Positions 1 to 10,000 are shown, numbered from the stretch's first letter. The stretch is 64,000 bases of DNA from Litoreibacter albidus (GCF_900107015.1 NZ_FNOI01000001.1:870501-934500), one strand, 5' to 3'. The notes: generated from the letters alone by a model not told the origin. Numbers and translations are program-made.

Positions 1-551
1 GCGTGGATATAATGCGCCGCCACGTCCTTGCCGGACCCCGCGCCGCCCGTCAACATAACCCGACCGTTGGAACCGGTGACCTTGTCGAGCTGCGCTTGCA
101 GGGCCTTAAAGGCGGAGCTTTCGCCAATTGTCTCGGACGCCACAGCGTCACCGCGCTTTAGCTTGATGTTCTCACGACGCAGGCGGGACGTCTCCATGGC
201 GCGGGTGATAACCACCATCAACTGATCAATGTTGAACGGCTTTTCGATAAAGTCGTAAGCGCCTTGCTTGATCGCGGCGACGGCGATCTCGATGTTGCCG
301 TGGCCCGAGATAATCACAACCGGCACATCCGGATTGTCGCGCTTGACCTGCTTGAGGATATCAATGCCGTCCATCGCGCTGTCTTTCAGCCAGATGTCGA
401 GGATCATCAGCGCCGGCGGCTCCGCGTTGATTTCTGCCATGCAGGCGTCGGATGTCCCCGCAAGCCGTGTGGTGAACCCCTCGTCCTTCAAGATATCCGA
501 GATCAATTCTCGAATGTCGCGTTCGTCGTCTACGATCAGAATATCGCCCAT
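1..551 (-). CDS. ntrX: Nitrogen assimilation response regulator NtrX (N-terminal part, runs off the window)
   Basis: Partial gene: the start codon is at 551 and the reading frame stays open to base 1, giving about 183 residues. The first 120 residues form a receiver domain with the acidic pair D8-D9, the phosphoacceptor in the motif LMILDIW (D52) and the conserved lysine in EKPF. A linker follows, and then the start of an AAA+ domain with a Walker A-like stretch, GGAGSGKD. It follows ntrY by 24 bases on the same strand, so it is the cognate response regulator of the membrane kinase NtrY. NtrYX pairs control nitrogen metabolism and, in some alphaproteobacteria, redox and envelope genes. The rest of the AAA+ domain and the DNA-binding domain lie outside the window, so sigma-54 dependence cannot be judged. 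Confidence 0.93.
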   Translation of the reverse strand, partial: MGDILIVDDERDIRELISDILKDEGFTTRLAGTSDACMAEINAEPPALMILDIWLKDSAMDGIDILKQVKRDNPDVPVVIISGHGNIEIAVAAIKQGAYDFIEKPFNIDQLMVVITRAMETSRLRRENIKLKRGDAVASETIGESSAFKALQAQLDKVTGSNGRVMLTGGAGSGKDVAAHYIH

Positions 552-575
552 ATTTCTGCTCCTTATAGCGGCTCT

Positions 576-2888
576 CTAAGCCACTTTCCTGCGTTTGGCA
601 GCCGACAGGCGTGGCAGTTTTATGACTGCCTTAGCGCCCTGATGGCCAGTGTTGTCGAAGGCATCGGCGTCGCGCAGCACGAGGCTGCCGCCATGTTCTT
701 CGATGATCTTTTTGACGATGGGGAGGCCAAGGCCAGTCCCCTTCGCGCGCGTCGTCACGTAAGGCTCAAACAGCCGCGTGCGGTCTTCCGGAAGGCCGAT
801 GCCGTTGTCCGAAATCGTGACTGTGACGTCTTTATCTGTGGTGCTGACCGCCAGTTTTATCTGCGGTTGGTGGCCGTGGTATGTGCCTTTTTCTTGCAGG
901 GATTCAATGGCTTCTCCTGCGTTTTTGATAAGGTTTGTCATCGCTTGCCCGATCATCGTCTGATCCAGATCCGCAAGGATCGCGTCTTCGTCGCTGGTCA
1001 GCGAAATCTCCACCTCAGGCTGGCCGGATTGTTGCAGAACGACCGCGTCGCGGATCAGTTTCATTAGATCAATCTCTCGCAACTCGGGTTCCGGCATACG
1101 TGCGAATTTAGAGAACTCATCGACGATGCGGCGCAGATCATTGGTCTGGCGAATGATGACATCCGTGTACTGCTCCAGACTTTCCAACTCATCCCCTGCG
1201 AGCGGGGAAAACTTGCGCTTTAAGCGTTCAGCGGACAGCTGGATCGGGGTGAGCGGGTTCTTGATCTCATGCGCAATCCGGCGGGCGACATCGCCCCATG
1301 CGGCCATTTTCTGCGCGCTCACCAGCTCAGACACGTCGTCAAACGCCAGCACGTAGCCTTCCAGATCGCCGTAGGCAGAAGTTCGCGTGGCGATGCGGAC
1401 CAATAGGCTTTCCAACTGGCCGCGACGGGTGATTTTCACCTCTTCTTGCGCGGTCTCGGCACCGGTTTCGGACAGCATCGCAGGCAGGGCACCGAACTCT
1501 GGGACCAACTCTGTTAAGGAATGCGAAATATCCGTGTCTTCGCTGATGTCCAACAAACGCAACGCGGAGCGGTTCATGAAGGTGATGGTGTTGTCCGCGT
1601 CCAAGCCAATGACGCCAGCGGTGACCGAGGACAGCACGGAATCGAACAGACGGCGACGACGTTCAATCTGCTCGGTGTTGCTCAGCAAGGTTTCGCGCTG
1701 GATTTTAAGCTCTCGCGTCATCTGGTTAAACAAGCGTCCCAAAAGCGCGATCTCGTCCTCGCTTTTGCCCTCGATGACCTGCACGTCCAAGTCCCCTGCC
1801 CCGACGCGTTGCGCGGCGCTGGCAAGCTGCCCCACGGGGCGCGCCAAACGCTCCGCAAACCACAGCCCCAGCCAAATGGCGGCAAGGATCAGGATCATCG
1901 CGAAGCCCAGATAAATCAGCCCGAATTCGAACAACAAACGCCCGCGATCGTTCTCGAGCTGTTGGTACAAACGCACGGTTTCTTGCGTTTGGTCTAGCAG
2001 GCTCAGGATTTCGCCATCAACCGTACGGCTGATGTAAAGGTAGCGGTCTGGATAGGCCGTGAGGCGCAACAGCGAGCGGAACTCGTTGTTCGGCCAGTCC
2101 TCGATCACGACGGGTTCGTTGTTCTGCGCCGCGCGGAACGCGATATCCGGCACCGGCTCGAAGTCAAAGCGGTAGGAGCGGTTGCCGCGCGCCTTCAAAT
2201 TGCCCGCACCATCCACAATGAAGGCTTCCTTAAGACCGCGCTGCACCTGCTCTTGCGCCTGAGTTAGAACCTGTCGCAGGTCGGAATCGGAAATGAAATT
2301 AGTGGCTTGCTTGGCGATGTTCATGTAGCCAGCCAGCCTAAGTGCGTCTTCGCCTAGATTGTCGTGCTGTTCTTTTTCATACGCCTGCGCGGCGGAGAGT
2401 GACGTGCCAACCACGTTGCGCACACGATCTGAAAACCAACCCTCCAGCCCGAAATTAAGCGTCACAACTGCGAACACGGCCACCAAAACCGTGGGGATCA
2501 GCGCGACCAGCGCAAAGACCCCTGTAAGGCGTAGGTGCAACTGCGATCCGGCAGAATTCGCGCGGCGTTGTGCGACGATCTTGAAGACTTTTTGCGCCAC
2601 CAGCGTGGCGACAACCAACACGTAGACCAAATCGGCCAGAAGGATCAGGCGAATACCATTCGATGTGGGGTCAAGCTCAAACGGGCCAAGGCCCAAGTAG
2701 GTTAGAACTGCCAACACCGGACCAAGCGCAACAACGGCGAAGGTGGCAACATTCTGCACCCTGCGTAGTTTCCGCAACCGATTCAGCCTGTCCCAAGCCG
2801 CAGTGCGACTCTGGGTCCCGCTTTGGGTTTTCATCTGCTTTCTTACCGCCTTGCCACGTCTTGTTGATGTGATCGTTGACCCGTCCAT
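576..2888 (-). CDS. ntrY: Membrane sensor histidine kinase NtrY
   Basis: About 770 residues. N-terminal membrane segments flank a periplasmic sensor region, followed by a HAMP-like linker (ARPVGQLASAAQRVGAGDL), a PAS region, the H-box RRIAHEIKNPLTPIQLS with the phosphorylated histidine, and a C-terminal HATPase domain with TISDNGIGLP and GTGLGLPIVKKI. This order is that of NtrY, the membrane partner of NtrX encoded immediately downstream. I chose the ATG at 2888; the frame is open to a TTG at 2897, and another ATG at 2834 also stands just before the first membrane segment, so the exact start is uncertain. The gene follows ntrC with a gap of about 30 bases, which suggests one ntrBC-ntrYX transcript. 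Confidence 0.93.
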   Translation of the reverse strand: MDGSTITSTRRGKAVRKQMKTQSGTQSRTAAWDRLNRLRKLRRVQNVATFAVVALGPVLAVLTYLGLGPFELDPTSNGIRLILLADLVYVLVVATLVAQKVFKIVAQRRANSAGSQLHLRLTGVFALVALIPTVLVAVFAVVTLNFGLEGWFSDRVRNVVGTSLSAAQAYEKEQHDNLGEDALRLAGYMNIAKQATNFISDSDLRQVLTQAQEQVQRGLKEAFIVDGAGNLKARGNRSYRFDFEPVPDIAFRAAQNNEPVVIEDWPNNEFRSLLRLTAYPDRYLYISRTVDGEILSLLDQTQETVRLYQQLENDRGRLLFEFGLIYLGFAMILILAAIWLGLWFAERLARPVGQLASAAQRVGAGDLDVQVIEGKSEDEIALLGRLFNQMTRELKIQRETLLSNTEQIERRRRLFDSVLSSVTAGVIGLDADNTITFMNRSALRLLDISEDTDISHSLTELVPEFGALPAMLSETGAETAQEEVKITRRGQLESLLVRIATRTSAYGDLEGYVLAFDDVSELVSAQKMAAWGDVARRIAHEIKNPLTPIQLSAERLKRKFSPLAGDELESLEQYTDVIIRQTNDLRRIVDEFSKFARMPEPELREIDLMKLIRDAVVLQQSGQPEVEISLTSDEDAILADLDQTMIGQAMTNLIKNAGEAIESLQEKGTYHGHQPQIKLAVSTTDKDVTVTISDNGIGLPEDRTRLFEPYVTTRAKGTGLGLPIVKKIIEEHGGSLVLRDADAFDNTGHQGAKAVIKLPRLSAAKRRKVA

Positions 2889-2920
2889 GCGGCCCAATCG
2901 TCACGGTGACTGTTGCGGTT

Positions 2921-4291
2921 TTACATCAACTTGCGGCGGCGTGTCACGCGAATATCGAGGTCCGTTACCTTTTTTCTCAAGGTATTGCGGTTTATACCAA
3001 GTAAATCAGCACATTTAGCCTGATTTCCGCCTGTCGCGTCTAAGGCGATTTCGATCAACGGTGTCTCAACTTCGCGCAAAATTCGCTGATATAGGCCCGG
3101 CGGCGGCAGTACGCCGCCGTGCAAATCGAAATATCGGCGTAAATGCAACGCAACGGAGGCAGACAGTTTATCCGCGTCACCACCCCCCATCAGGGGTTCA
3201 ATCTCGGGCTGATTGCCCAGCACCATTTCTACCTCTGCGCGTCCGATATCGTCCTGCGCGGCGGTCACGATCAGACGGCGCACGGAATTTTCCAACTGCC
3301 GCACATTGCCGGGCCAACTGTAAGCGCGGATCATCTCCAGCGCTTCCTTGGAGAACTGGCGCGTCGGCGCGCCGTCGCGCTCTGACTTGCGCAAGAAATG
3401 TTCCGTCAGAAGTGGGATGTCCTCCACCCGTTCGCGCAAGGACGGCACGTTTACCGTCACGCCGCACAGCCGGTAATACAGGTCTTGGCGGAAATTACCG
3501 GCCTCCATCTTGGCCATGAGATCCTGCTGCGACGTCGCCAATATACGCGGGGCGTCGTCGGTCAAGCTGTCGAGCATGCGCACGATACGCGCTTGGGCGT
3601 CATCGTCCAGATCGGAGACCTCGTCGAACAAGATGGAGCCCCCCCGTGCGCGGCTCAGGATCGTCGCGGGGCCTTCCATGGCGGACAGATCACTTGGGGT
3701 TGCGGTGACGAACGGCAGGTTCCGGCGGTCGGAAAAGTCGTGAATCGCGCGCGCAATCAGGCTTTTTCCGGTGCCACTCTCGCCGGTAATCATCACGGAC
3801 AGGTCGGTGTTCATCACCCGTGCCACAAGGCGGTAAAGCTCCTGCATCGCAGGGGTGCGCCCGACGAGCGGCAGGTCGCCGCCCTCCCCGCTTGGCGTGT
3901 CGGGGGGGCTGGGTTTGGCGGTGACGCGCTTGCGCTCCAACGCGCGGGCAGCGCGTTTCATCAGGTCCGGTAGGTCAAACGGCTTTGGCAGGTAGTCGTA
4001 GGCGTCGGCCTCTGTGGCCTGAATAGCCGTCATGATTGTGTTCTGGGCAGAAATGATAATTACCGGAAGCGCAGGGCGCTGTTCACGGATGGCTGGCAAC
4101 ATCTCAAGGCCGTTGCCGTCCGGCATAATCACGTCAGAGATCACCAGATCGCCTTTGCCTTCGCCAACCCAACGCATCAGCGTTGTCAGCGAAGACGTGG
4201 CGTGAACCCGACAACCGGCCCGTGTCAGGGCTTGGGTCAGAACGGTGCGGATAGTGCGGTCGTCATCTGCGACAAGTACGGTGCCGTCCAT
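2921..4291 (-). CDS. ntrC: Nitrogen regulator NtrC, variant without GAFTGA loop
   Basis: 456 residues: receiver domain (phosphoacceptor in [13 protein letters not shown]), an AAA+ domain with Walker A GESGTGKS and Walker [10 protein letters not shown], and a C-terminal Fis-type helix-turn-helix ([19 protein letters not shown]). Between Walker A and Walker B the usual segment ELFGHEKGAFTGA, which contacts sigma-54, is missing; the protein reads [20 protein letters not shown] there. Rhodobacter capsulatus NtrC is known to lack this loop and to activate the housekeeping sigma-70 polymerase, so the same mode is likely here. Its kinase NtrB is encoded 26 bases upstream. Role: activation of nitrogen-scavenging genes when phosphorylated. 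Confidence 0.94.
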   Translation of the reverse strand: MDGTVLVADDDRTIRTVLTQALTRAGCRVHATSSLTTLMRWVGEGKGDLVISDVIMPDGNGLEMLPAIREQRPALPVIIISAQNTIMTAIQATEADAYDYLPKPFDLPDLMKRAARALERKRVTAKPSPPDTPSGEGGDLPLVGRTPAMQELYRLVARVMNTDLSVMITGESGTGKSLIARAIHDFSDRRNLPFVTATPSDLSAMEGPATILSRARGGSILFDEVSDLDDDAQARIVRMLDSLTDDAPRILATSQQDLMAKMEAGNFRQDLYYRLCGVTVNVPSLRERVEDIPLLTEHFLRKSERDGAPTRQFSKEALEMIRAYSWPGNVRQLENSVRRLIVTAAQDDIGRAEVEMVLGNQPEIEPLMGGGDADKLSASVALHLRRYFDLHGGVLPPPGLYQRILREVETPLIEIALDATGGNQAKCADLLGINRNTLRKKVTDLDIRVTRRRKLM

Positions 4292-4317
4292 TGTTTACGC
4301 TCTCTTTCTCGGTAGGG

Positions 4318-5394
4318 TCATTGGTCTGCGTCCTTTGGTGCGACGGGCAGCGATATGCGGAACACCGTGCGCCCGGGGGCTGAGGTGACCGACACCCAGC
4401 CGTCATGTTCGGATATGATTTTGGAAACGAGCGCCAGCCCCAGCCCCGTGCCGTTCTCGCGGCCGGATACGAATGGCTCGAACACTTCCCCCACAAGGTC
4501 ACTTGGCAAGCCGGGGCCGTCGTCAATGATCTCGACCTGTAGCGGCACGGCGGCGCGGCTGCCGTCGGGACGTTCAACCCGCAAGGACATCTCGTAGAAC
4601 GTGCGCAGCTCGATCGTGCCGCCGGATTTATCCGCCGCCTCAGCCGCGTTCTTGAGCAGGTTCTGGAACACCTGAAGCAGTTGGTCGGCGTCGGCGTAAG
4701 TTGCGGGCAGCGAGGGGTCGAAGTTCTCCTTGATCTTCATGTGGGCGGCAAAGCCCACGGCGGCGCTTTTCTGCGCGCGGTCCAATATGTCGTGGATGTT
4801 AACCGCTTTGCGCAGTGGCGGGCGCAGGTTGCCGAACTGCTCCACCTGATCCAGCAGCTTCACCACGCGGCGCGATTCCGCAACGATCAGGTCGGTGAGC
4901 TCTATGTCGTCGCCGGACAGTCCCATGCTGAGCAGTTGTGCGGCGCCCGTGATCCCTGCAAGCGGGTTCTTGATCTCATGGGCCAGCATTTCCGCCATCC
5001 CAATCGCGGATTTGGCGGCCGTCTTTGACTGCATGTCACGGCCCATTTTATGGGCGATCTCGCGCGGCTCCAGCAGGATGAGGATGTAGCCTGGGCGGTC
5101 CACGATGGTGGTCAGCTGCACATTGCACTGGACCGGAGGCTTTTCGCCGGAGCCCACATCCACCGTGTTCACGAACAGCGCGGAGCTGTCGCGGCGCACG
5201 CGGGTCACGGCCTCGTCCAGCGGCGCATTTACGTGAAGCTTGTCCCACACCGGCGCACCGCGCAGCGACTTGGCGGAGGCATTCATAAAGCTTTCCCCGG
5301 CGGGGTTAATCTCTGCGATCTTGCTTTGCCCGTCGATCACGAAGCACGGCACCGGCAGGGATGTCCAAAGGGTATCAAAGAAGCTGGCGGTCAT
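4318..5394 (-). CDS. ntrB: Nitrogen sensor histidine kinase/phosphatase NtrB
   Basis: 358 residues, soluble, with no membrane segment. An N-terminal PAS domain (about 1-120) is followed by the H-box MLAHEIKNPLAGITGAAQLL and an HATPase domain with N-box NLLKNAAEAA, EIIDDGPGLP and GTGLGLALVSKI. This is the architecture of NtrB, which phosphorylates or dephosphorylates NtrC under P-II protein control. It overlaps the end of dusB by four bases (ATGA type), indicating translational coupling, the classical nifR3-ntrB-ntrC order of alphaproteobacteria. No P-II gene is present in the window. Confidence 0.95.
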   Translation of the reverse strand: MTASFFDTLWTSLPVPCFVIDGQSKIAEINPAGESFMNASAKSLRGAPVWDKLHVNAPLDEAVTRVRRDSSALFVNTVDVGSGEKPPVQCNVQLTTIVDRPGYILILLEPREIAHKMGRDMQSKTAAKSAIGMAEMLAHEIKNPLAGITGAAQLLSMGLSGDDIELTDLIVAESRRVVKLLDQVEQFGNLRPPLRKAVNIHDILDRAQKSAAVGFAAHMKIKENFDPSLPATYADADQLLQVFQNLLKNAAEAADKSGGTIELRTFYEMSLRVERPDGSRAAVPLQVEIIDDGPGLPSDLVGEVFEPFVSGRENGTGLGLALVSKIISEHDGWVSVTSAPGRTVFRISLPVAPKDADQ

Positions 5395-6368
5395 GCGGCG
5401 GCGCTTTCTTGTAGGGCGGCGGGAAGTAGGGACAGGACGGTATTTGGATCTTTGGCGGTCAGCACATCACGCCGCAGGCTGGTGGGCGTCCCTGCCCCAT
5501 CCATGTACCAGCCCAGATGTTTGCGAGAGACGCGCGCGCCAAGCTCGCTGCCGTAGAACGACAGCATGTCCTCGTAGTGGGCTATCACCATATCAACGAG
5601 CGCCGCGCCCTGTGGAATGGCTGGGGCCGCTGTGCCGTGTAGGGCATGGGCGACTTCGGCCAGTATCCACGGTTTGCCCTGCGCACCGCGCCCGATCATG
5701 ACGCCATCCGCGCCGGAGGCTTGGCGTGCGGTCTGCGCGCTTTGCGCATCAACGATGTCACCGTTCGCAACGACGGGAATGTTAACTGCATCCTTAACGG
5801 CCCGAATGGCGGCCCAATCCGCGCGGCCTTTGTAGAATTGGCAGCGGGTGCGCCCGTGGATGGTGATCATCTGGATGCCCGCGTCCTGCGCGCGCATGGC
5901 CAATGTCGGCGCGTTCAACAGCGCGTCATCCCACCCAAGGCGGGTTTTCAGCGTCACGGGCACATCCACAGCGCCCACCACCGCCTCGATCAGGGTCAGC
6001 GCGTGGTCCAAATCCTTGAGCAACGCCGAGCCGGAATAGCCGTTGGTTACTTTCTTGGCGGGGCAGCCCATGTTGATGTCGATTACCCGCGCACCATTTG
6101 CCGCCACCACCCGCGCGGATTCGGCCATCCAGTGTGCCTCCCGCCCTGCGAGCTGGACGGAGGTGTTGGCGAACTGCATGCCAAGCTCTGCCTTTTCGCG
6201 GACACCGGGTTTGGCCTGCACCATCTCCTGACTGGCCACCATCTCAGACACCACCAGCCCCGCGCCGAAGCTTGAAACCAGCTTGCGAAACGGGAGGTCG
6301 GTTATTCCCGCCAGTGGCGCGAGCAGGACGGGTGGGTCAATGATGTGATCCGCCAGAAGAATGGTCAA
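5391..6368 (-). CDS. dusB: tRNA-dihydrouridine synthase DusB (NifR3 family)
   Basis: 325 residues of an FMN-dependent TIM barrel that reduces uridines in tRNA D-loops to dihydrouridine. Visible family motifs are the N-terminal LAPLAGITDLPFRKL, the catalytic-cysteine region NMGCPAKKV, TIHGRTR with the substrate-binding region, and VMIGRGAQGKPW near the FMN phosphate site. It is the first gene of the minus-strand nitrogen-regulation operon and overlaps ntrB by four bases. Its promoter should lie in the 170-base divergent gap shared with ispDF. Confidence 0.95.
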   Translation of the reverse strand: MTILLADHIIDPPVLLAPLAGITDLPFRKLVSSFGAGLVVSEMVASQEMVQAKPGVREKAELGMQFANTSVQLAGREAHWMAESARVVAANGARVIDINMGCPAKKVTNGYSGSALLKDLDHALTLIEAVVGAVDVPVTLKTRLGWDDALLNAPTLAMRAQDAGIQMITIHGRTRCQFYKGRADWAAIRAVKDAVNIPVVANGDIVDAQSAQTARQASGADGVMIGRGAQGKPWILAEVAHALHGTAAPAIPQGAALVDMVIAHYEDMLSFYGSELGARVSRKHLGWYMDGAGTPTSLRRDVLTAKDPNTVLSLLPAALQESAAA

Positions 6369-6539
6369 ACGATTAATCCTTGTGCATTTGCCTATTTTAC
6401 TACGCCGCTATCCATTGAGTCGCAATGAAACGGGACAGCAAAACTGCCGGATCGCGCTGCATTCATGGCGGGTGCCTAAAAATTAGGCGCATGACATGGG
6501 GGCATTGTTCTCTGCGCGCGCACATCTTAGACAAATCCC

Positions 6540-7679
6540 ATGATTGCAAACCGTTCCTCAGTCGCCGTGGTTATCGTTGCTGCGGGCCGTGGCGTCCGCG
6601 CTGGCGGCGACATCGCCAAGCAATGGCAGCCCTTGTGTGGCCGCCGCGTCATCGATTGGACCTGTGCCGCCTTCGCGTCGCACCCGACTGTCGGGCAAAT
6701 CGTGTTGGTGGTGCCGGAAGGCACGCCGCAAGATATGCTGCCCGAAGGTGTTCACTGCGTATCTGGCGGCGACAGCCGCGATGCGTCCGTCTTGAGCGGA
6801 CTGCAGGCCGTGGATGCTGCGTTTGATCTGGTGCTGATCCATGACGGCGCACGCCCATTGGTGGAGCATTCCTTGATTGATGCGGTCGTTGCGGCACTTG
6901 AAACCGCCGACGGCGCCGCCCCCGCACTGGCCGTGACAGACGCGCTGTGGCGCGGTGCGCAGGGTGCGGTGTCGGGCACGCAAGACCGCGACGGGCTCTA
7001 CCGTGCGCAGACCCCGCAAGGGTTTCACCGTACGCAGATACTGGCCGCGCACCGTGCGCACCAAGGCGGTGCTGCCGACGACGTTGAGATTGCCCGCGCC
7101 GCTGGCCTGACCGTCGCCATAGTAGACGGCGCGGAGCGGAACCTGAAAATAACCACGCCCGAAGATTTCGCACGGGCTGAGACCTATTTGGAGACCACAA
7201 TGGATATACGCGTTGGAAACGGCTTCGATGTGCACCGCTTTGGCGCGGGGGATCACGTGGTGCTTTGCGGTATTGAGGTGCCTCATAACCGCGGCTTGCA
7301 AGGCCATTCCGACGCGGACGTCGGCTTGCATACCATCACGGACGCCATCTACGGCGCGTTGGCGCAAGGCGACATCGGGCAACACTTCCCGCCCAGTGAT
7401 CCACAGTGGAAGGGTATGGCCAGCCATGTCTTTCTAGAACACGCGCGGGATTTAGCGCGCGACATGGGATTCAGCATCTCCAACGTGGACTGCACGCTGA
7501 TCTGTGAGGAGCCGAAGATCGGACCGCACGCCTTAACGATGCGCCGTAAGGTATCGGAGTTGCTGCAGATTTCTCTCGACCGCGTTAGCGTTAAAGCCAC
7601 CACATCGGAGCAATTAGGATTCACCGGACGGCGTGAAGGCATTGCCTGCATGGCCACAGCCACGCTTATCAAAGGGTAG
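6540..7679 (+). CDS. ispDF: Bifunctional IspD/IspF isoprenoid enzyme
   Basis: 379 residues carrying two steps of the MEP isoprenoid pathway. Residues 1 to about 215 are IspD (2-C-methyl-D-erythritol 4-phosphate cytidylyltransferase), with the nucleotide-binding start [20 protein letters not shown] and the motif [10 protein letters not shown]. From residue 221 ([14 protein letters not shown]) the chain is IspF (2-C-methyl-D-erythritol 2,4-cyclodiphosphate synthase), with zinc ligands in DVHRF and [10 protein letters not shown]. Fused ispDF genes are common in alphaproteobacteria. pgpA starts four bases after the stop, so the genes are probably cotranscribed. The start is clear because the IspD fold begins almost at once. 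Confidence 0.97.
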   Translation: MIANRSSVAVVIVAAGRGVRAGGDIAKQWQPLCGRRVIDWTCAAFASHPTVGQIVLVVPEGTPQDMLPEGVHCVSGGDSRDASVLSGLQAVDAAFDLVLIHDGARPLVEHSLIDAVVAALETADGAAPALAVTDALWRGAQGAVSGTQDRDGLYRAQTPQGFHRTQILAAHRAHQGGAADDVEIARAAGLTVAIVDGAERNLKITTPEDFARAETYLETTMDIRVGNGFDVHRFGAGDHVVLCGIEVPHNRGLQGHSDADVGLHTITDAIYGALAQGDIGQHFPPSDPQWKGMASHVFLEHARDLARDMGFSISNVDCTLICEEPKIGPHALTMRRKVSELLQISLDRVSVKATTSEQLGFTGRREGIACMATATLIKG

Positions 7680-7683
7680 CCAC

Positions 7684-8172
7684 ATGTTCTCTGTCTCGAA
7701 ATTCTGGGCCACCTTTTTCTATGTCGGGCTGTTGCGCCCGGCCCCCGGCACATGGGGCTCCGCTGCGGCGGTTCTTGCCGCGTGGGGCATCATAGAGTGG
7801 CGCGGCGCACTGGCGCTGGCGGTCCTGACGGGCATCATGTTCGTCTTGGGTTGGTACGTCACCGCGCTGGAAACTAAAGGCAAGGCGGATCACGACCCGT
7901 CTGAGATCGTGATCGACGAGGTTGTTGGCCAGTGGATAGCGCTCCTGCCCGTCGCCGTGGGCCTTAGCCACACTGGCGCGTCCTTCTGGACCCTGTGGCC
8001 CGGTGTATTGACGGCATTCATCACGTTCCGGCTGTTTGACATCACCAAGCCCGGCCCTGTGGGCTGGGCCGACCGCAAGGAAGGATCGCTGGGCGTGATG
8101 CTCGACGATGTGATTGCGGGTGTTTTGGCGGCGCTTGTTGTGATCCTTGGCGCGTGGGTGTCCCATGGATGA
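7684..8172 (+). CDS. pgpA: Phosphatidylglycerophosphatase A
   Basis: 162 residues from the ATG at 7684. A longer open frame starts upstream inside ispDF, but the family begins near this methionine. Features are the N-terminal GLLRPAPGTWGS motif, the acidic active-site region DHDPSEIVIDEVVGQW, four hydrophobic segments, and the conserved C-terminal LFDITKPGPVGWADRKEGSLGVMLDD. The enzyme dephosphorylates phosphatidylglycerol phosphate in the inner membrane to give phosphatidylglycerol. It overlaps the next gene by eight bases. Confidence 0.95.
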   Translation: MFSVSKFWATFFYVGLLRPAPGTWGSAAAVLAAWGIIEWRGALALAVLTGIMFVLGWYVTALETKGKADHDPSEIVIDEVVGQWIALLPVAVGLSHTGASFWTLWPGVLTAFITFRLFDITKPGPVGWADRKEGSLGVMLDDVIAGVLAALVVILGAWVSHG

Positions 8173-8635
8173 GGCGGCGCAGGTCTTACGGGCCGCGCGC
8201 GCGCGGGGCTGGCGCATTGCCACCGCCGAAAGCTGTACGGGTGGTTTGATCGCAGGCGCGCTGACGGACGTAGCAGGCTCATCCGATGTCGTTGACCGTG
8301 GGTACGTGACATACTCCAACCAAGCCAAGCAGGATATGGTGGGCGTCACATCTGCGTCCCTTGAGGCCTATGGCGCGGTGTCCGAACAGGTCGCGCGGGA
8401 AATGGTGATGGGTGCGCTCGCCGCCGCAGGTGTTGATGTGGCCGTGTCTGTCACAGGGATCGCGGGGCCAGGTGGCTCCGCCGTGAAGCCGGAGGGCATG
8501 GTCTGCTTCGGACTGGCGACCGCGCAAGGCGTTTTGACCGAGACCATGCAGTTCGGTGCGCTTGGTCGTCAAGGCGTGCGTCAGGCAACGGTCAATCATG
8601 CCTTGGATTTGCTGTTAAAGGCCTGCCTTCCCTAA
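8165..8635 (+). CDS. pncC: CinA C-terminal domain protein / nicotinamide-nucleotide amidohydrolase
   Basis: 156 residues from the ATG at 8165. It consists only of the CinA C-terminal domain: TAESCTGGLIAGALTDVAGSS, VSEQVAREM, and VSVTGIAGPGGSAVKPEG. PncC enzymes of this family deamidate nicotinamide mononucleotide in the pyridine nucleotide salvage cycle. The N-terminal CinA (COG1058) domain found in longer homologues is absent, as is normal for stand-alone PncC. It overlaps pgpA by eight bases and ends the ispDF-pgpA run. Confidence 0.92.
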   Translation: MDEAAQVLRAARARGWRIATAESCTGGLIAGALTDVAGSSDVVDRGYVTYSNQAKQDMVGVTSASLEAYGAVSEQVAREMVMGALAAAGVDVAVSVTGIAGPGGSAVKPEGMVCFGLATAQGVLTETMQFGALGRQGVRQATVNHALDLLLKACLP

Positions 8636-8695
8636 GTGACGCCTTTTCGGGCAAATTCAGAGATTATCGCCTAAAAACCAGTCACTCACAAAATA

Positions 8696-8717
8696 GCCCG
8701 CCAATTAGGCGGCGGGC
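8696..8717. other. GC-rich inverted repeat between pncC and amt
   Basis: GCCCGCC and GGCGGGC form a seven-pair stem with an eight-base spacer. No T-run follows on either strand, so it is at best a weak terminator of the pncC transcript. The 158-base gap to amt shows nothing else convincing apart from the GAGAGGA ribosome-binding site at the start of amt. Confidence 0.3.
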
Positions 8718-8793
8718 AATCCACTTGCCTCTTTATATCGCGCTCGCATCTCGGTTTCTGCCTTCTCAGGGATAAACACGAGAGGATGAACCC

Positions 8794-9975
8794 ATGAACG
8801 GAGCGGATACCGCTTGGATACTTGTCGCAACGGCCTTGGTGCTATTCATGACCTTGCCGGGCTTGGCGCTGTTCTACGGCGGGCTGGTACGGGCACGCAA
8901 CGTGCTCAGCGTCTTCATGCAATGCTTCGCGATAGCATGTGTCATGAGCATTCTTTGGTTGGTTGCGGGCTACTCCATCGCCTTTGGCGACGGCAACGCC
9001 TATTGGGGCGGGCTGGATAAGGCGTTCCTGAACGGTGTCACAGCCGATAGCGTGTCAGGCACTATTCCTGAAATCCTGTTCTTCGCGTTTCAGATGACCT
9101 TCGCGATTATCACACCCGCCTTGATCGTCGGGGCCTACGTGGAACGCATCGGTTTTGCTTTCGTCATGGTGTTCTCCTCTCTGTGGATGCTGATTTGCTA
9201 TGCGCCGGTTGCTCACTGGATTTGGGGCGGCGGTTTGCTGGCGGGCGAGGACTGGTCCCTGTTTAGCGACGGCGTGAATGATTTTGCCGGCGGTATCGTC
9301 GTCCACCAAACGGCAGGTATCGCCGCCCTGATCTTGGCCGTCTTCTTGGGGCCGCGCCGCAAGGCCACCACCCCGCCCCACAATCCAGGCATGGTGATGA
9401 TCGGGGCCGCGATGCTTTGGGTTGGCTGGTTCGGCTTTAACGGCGGCTCCCAACTGGCCGCTGATGGCGGCGCGGCTATGGCGATCACCGTTACGCATAT
9501 TTCCGCGGCCATGGCGTCTATCACTTGGGCCGCGTGGGAGCGCATCCGCTACGGTAAGGCGTCACTTGTGGGCATGGTCACGGGTACCATCGCGGGGCTT
9601 GCGTCTATCACCCCCGCGTCCGGTTCCGTAGGTCCGATTGAGGCAATGTTTATTGGCGCGGTAGCAGGTGTCATGTGCCAAGAGCTGTGCGGTGTCGTCA
9701 AAAACTTCGTCAAAATAGACGATACGCTGGACGTGTTCGCCGTTCACGGTGTTGGCGGTATCTTCGGGATCATCATGCTGGCCGTGTTTGGGCATGCAAG
9801 CTGGACGGCGCAACTGGGCGGCTTGGCGGTTGTGGGTATCTGGACAACGGTTGTGACCATCGGGCTGGTTGTTTTGGTCAAAGCGATCGTGCCAATCCGC
9901 GTGACAGAAGAGGAAGAGATCACCGGTCTGGACCTGTCTTCGCACGGTGAGCGCGCGTACGAGCTGACCTCCTAG
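8794..9975 (+). CDS. amt: Ammonium transporter (Amt/MEP/Rh family)
   Basis: 393 residues with about eleven membrane helices. Family marks are LPGLALFYGGLVRARNVLS at the N terminus, the pore histidines in APVAHWIWGGG and FAVHGVGGIFG, and GWFGFNGGS. It moves ammonium across the inner membrane. A GAGAGGA ribosome-binding site lies just upstream. Unlike many bacterial amtB genes it has no glnK (P-II) partner next to it, although the ntrBC-ntrYX block lies 2.4 kb away. The tail after the last helix is short and charged (TEEEEITGLDLSSHGERAYEL). A strong terminator follows, so the gene is probably a single transcription unit. Confidence 0.95.
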   Translation: MNGADTAWILVATALVLFMTLPGLALFYGGLVRARNVLSVFMQCFAIACVMSILWLVAGYSIAFGDGNAYWGGLDKAFLNGVTADSVSGTIPEILFFAFQMTFAIITPALIVGAYVERIGFAFVMVFSSLWMLICYAPVAHWIWGGGLLAGEDWSLFSDGVNDFAGGIVVHQTAGIAALILAVFLGPRRKATTPPHNPGMVMIGAAMLWVGWFGFNGGSQLAADGGAAMAITVTHISAAMASITWAAWERIRYGKASLVGMVTGTIAGLASITPASGSVGPIEAMFIGAVAGVMCQELCGVVKNFVKIDDTLDVFAVHGVGGIFGIIMLAVFGHASWTAQLGGLAVVGIWTTVVTIGLVVLVKAIVPIRVTEEEEITGLDLSSHGERAYELTS

Positions 9976-10000
9976 GCTAGAAAAAACCAATAAATTCAGT

